DNA from: Dehalococcoidales bacterium | Lineage (GTDB): Bacteria > Chloroflexota > Dehalococcoidia > Dehalococcoidales > UBA5760 | Reading direction: 5' to 3' | Assembly: GCA_028716225.1 (NCBI GenBank) | Contig: JAQUQE010000002.1 | Span: forward strand, 1-64,000 | Length of the DNA stretch: 64,000 bases | Made by a program: the position numbers and the translations under genes | Notes under the pieces: model-generated | The model's input: only the letters and a program-made list of their open reading frames with translations | Database searches by the model: none | What the model was told of the DNA's origin: nothing | Part shown: positions 62,599 to 64,000 of the stretch, one piece after another | Layout of the letters: each line of letters starts with the position of its first letter | Position numbering within the stretch: position 1 is the stretch's first letter

Positions 62599-64000
62599 GT
62601 GAAGATTACTAAAATCTTTCCAGTGCTGGCGGCGGCAGGTGTCCTGGCATTGCTGATAGCAGCCGTACCGGCCGGCCCAGCCCTGGCGGCTAACTCAATC
62701 AGCCTTGACCCGGAGCAGGGTCAGATCGGTGACCGCATCGATATCGATAGTACAGGATGGCCGCCATCCTACCCTTGGGTGGACGTGTATTTTACCTCTG
62801 AGGAAGCCTCCCCGAATGACCGCCTCGACGACGATATTCGGGTATACCATAAGGTCGGAGACAGTATTGAAACCGATTCTGATGGTAGTCTCAGCAGCAG
62901 CTTCGAGGTGCCCGCCAGGCTCGCCGACGGTGACGACGATGAAGATGTCGTCGGCGGTACCTACTACGTCTGCGTTACTCTGCAAAATTCAAAACAGATC
63001 AAGGCGGTCGCCGAGTTCACCATAACCGCAGGGCAGATTACCATCAGTCCTAAGAGCGGCAAGGTAGGCACCGAGGTGGATATCGACGGCGAGGACTTCG
63101 CCGCAGAGGAAGGTATTACGATATACTACGACGGCGACGAGCTGGACGGCGATTATATCGCCGGGGGCGATGATGAAACCGACAACAGCGGCGAATTCAC
63201 CGCCACCATTATCATCCCTCCCGGTACCGCCGGTAAGCACACCATTCTGGTCACCGACGAGTCGATCTCCAACGCCGAAGCCGAGTTCACCGTCGACCCG
63301 TCCCTTGAGGTCAGCCCGACCCACGCGCTACCCGGCGACGCGGCCGAGGTGAGCGGGACCGGATTCGACAGCGATGAAAATGTCACCATCACCATTGACG
63401 GCGAGGAGATAGCCACCGAGGAGACGGACAGTGAGGGCAGCTTTACCACCACCTTCACGGTGCCCGAGCTGGACGAGGGAGTCTATGATATCGAGGCGGA
63501 CGACGGCAGCAACACCGTCGAGCTGGAGTTCACCGTTGATAGCGGTACGGCGCCGCTCTCTATCGATTCGATAAAACCGGCCGTACCGGCGCCACTACTG
63601 CCCGCAGACGGCGGCAAGGCAGCGGCGAGAGCTAAATTCGACTGGGGCGATGTTACCGACCAGAGTCTGCCGGTGACCTACTCCCTTCAGGTCGCCAGCG
63701 ACGCAGCCTTCAACACAATCGTAATCGAGGTCAGCGGGCTTACCGCCTCCGAGTACACCCTCCCGGAAGGATCCTCGCTCCCTAAAACCAGCGAGGGATC
63801 CCCCTACTACTGGCGGGTCAGGGCCACCGATGCCGCCGCCAACGTCGGCGACTGGTCGGCGGCGAAATCATTCCACGTAGGCGGATTTTCCCTGCCCGGC
63901 GCGGGCGGCAGCTGGCTGATACACCTGTGGTGGGGACTGGGTACTACCGGCGTTGCATTCCTCGGCTTCCGCCTGGGTAAACGGCGGGGTTACTACTACT
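62599..64000 (+). CDS. Secreted Ig/IPT-repeat surface protein, paralogue 3 (stop beyond window)
   Basis: At least 467 residues, running off the window end. A GTG start at 62599 leads a signal peptide ending GPALAANS. It repeats paralogue 2 closely: acidic first domain (SLDPEQGQIGDRIDIDSTGWP), IPT repeats (ITISPKSGKVGTEVDIDGEDF; LEVSPTHALPGDAAEVSGTGF), fibronectin-like domain (YSLQVASDAAFNTIVIEVSGL), anchor and LGKRRGYYY. Paralogue 2 stops right after the same YYY, so only the stop codon is probably missing. It lacks the third IPT repeat of paralogue 2. Confidence 0.87.
   Translation, partial: MKITKIFPVLAAAGVLALLIAAVPAGPALAANSISLDPEQGQIGDRIDIDSTGWPPSYPWVDVYFTSEEASPNDRLDDDIRVYHKVGDSIETDSDGSLSSSFEVPARLADGDDDEDVVGGTYYVCVTLQNSKQIKAVAEFTITAGQITISPKSGKVGTEVDIDGEDFAAEEGITIYYDGDELDGDYIAGGDDETDNSGEFTATIIIPPGTAGKHTILVTDESISNAEAEFTVDPSLEVSPTHALPGDAAEVSGTGFDSDENVTITIDGEEIATEETDSEGSFTTTFTVPELDEGVYDIEADDGSNTVELEFTVDSGTAPLSIDSIKPAVPAPLLPADGGKAAARAKFDWGDVTDQSLPVTYSLQVASDAAFNTIVIEVSGLTASEYTLPEGSSLPKTSEGSPYYWRVRATDAAANVGDWSAAKSFHVGGFSLPGAGGSWLIHLWWGLGTTGVAFLGFRLGKRRGYYY

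Overview
The window looks like chromosomal DNA of a Dehalococcoidia-type Chloroflexota bacterium, probably an uncultivated lineage. This placement is inferred from gene content and style: a DUF5679 protein, a CoaX/CoaBC/Nnr set, OFA-family MFS, type-4 uracil-DNA glycosylase, RNase J, a stand-alone PolX-like HhH protein, many TTG/GTG starts and large secreted Ig-like surface proteins. No rRNA or marker tree was available to confirm it.

Bases 1 to about 10,355 are the right part of an integrated element next to a tRNA-Lys(UUU) gene. The tyrosine integrase (9150-10421) reads into the tRNA, so its stop codon lies inside the tRNA gene. To its left are an AbrB-like protein, an excisionase-like HTH protein, a 767-residue primase-helicase, a ribbon-helix-helix/coiled-coil protein preceded by phased GTATAC hexamers, a winged-helix-like protein, a zinc-ribbon protein resembling sigma region 2, and a DnaN-like sliding clamp with an added acidic tail. 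A neighbour protein ends in a clamp-binding-like QPELF motif. The far attachment site was not seen and is probably outside the window.

Bases 10,430-51,425 are mostly host housekeeping genes: Mg transport (corA), MBL hydrolases, a Mut7-C protein, a 2-hydroxyacid dehydrogenase, NAD(P)HX repair, CoA synthesis (coaX, coaBC), valS, a NarL/NarX-type two-component system, acetyl-CoA synthetase, an MFS carrier, carbonic anhydrase, secA, prs, glyA, UDG, RNase J, ftsK, uvrB, plsC, ruvA/ruvC, yebC, acpS, DegV, flavodoxin and pyrD.

Bases 51,478-58,638 hold a compact, tightly coupled minus-strand virion cassette: Cys-rich HTH protein, portal, scaffold, major capsid, a small protein, a fibre-like protein, adaptor, holin-like protein and tail-tip/fibre protein. 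I see no large terminase, tape measure, lysin, replication gene or integrase with it. It is driven by a promoter placed back-to-back with that of a small HTH gene on the plus strand. This terminase-less particle cassette is the best candidate for an undescribed system.

Bases 59,036-64,000 encode three tandem paralogous secreted proteins with Ig/IPT-like repeats, a fibronectin-like domain and a C-terminal membrane anchor with a basic, aromatic tail. The third is complete except for its stop codon, which should lie just past the window. A double-hairpin repeat occurs once in the capsid cassette and once between two of the surface-protein genes.
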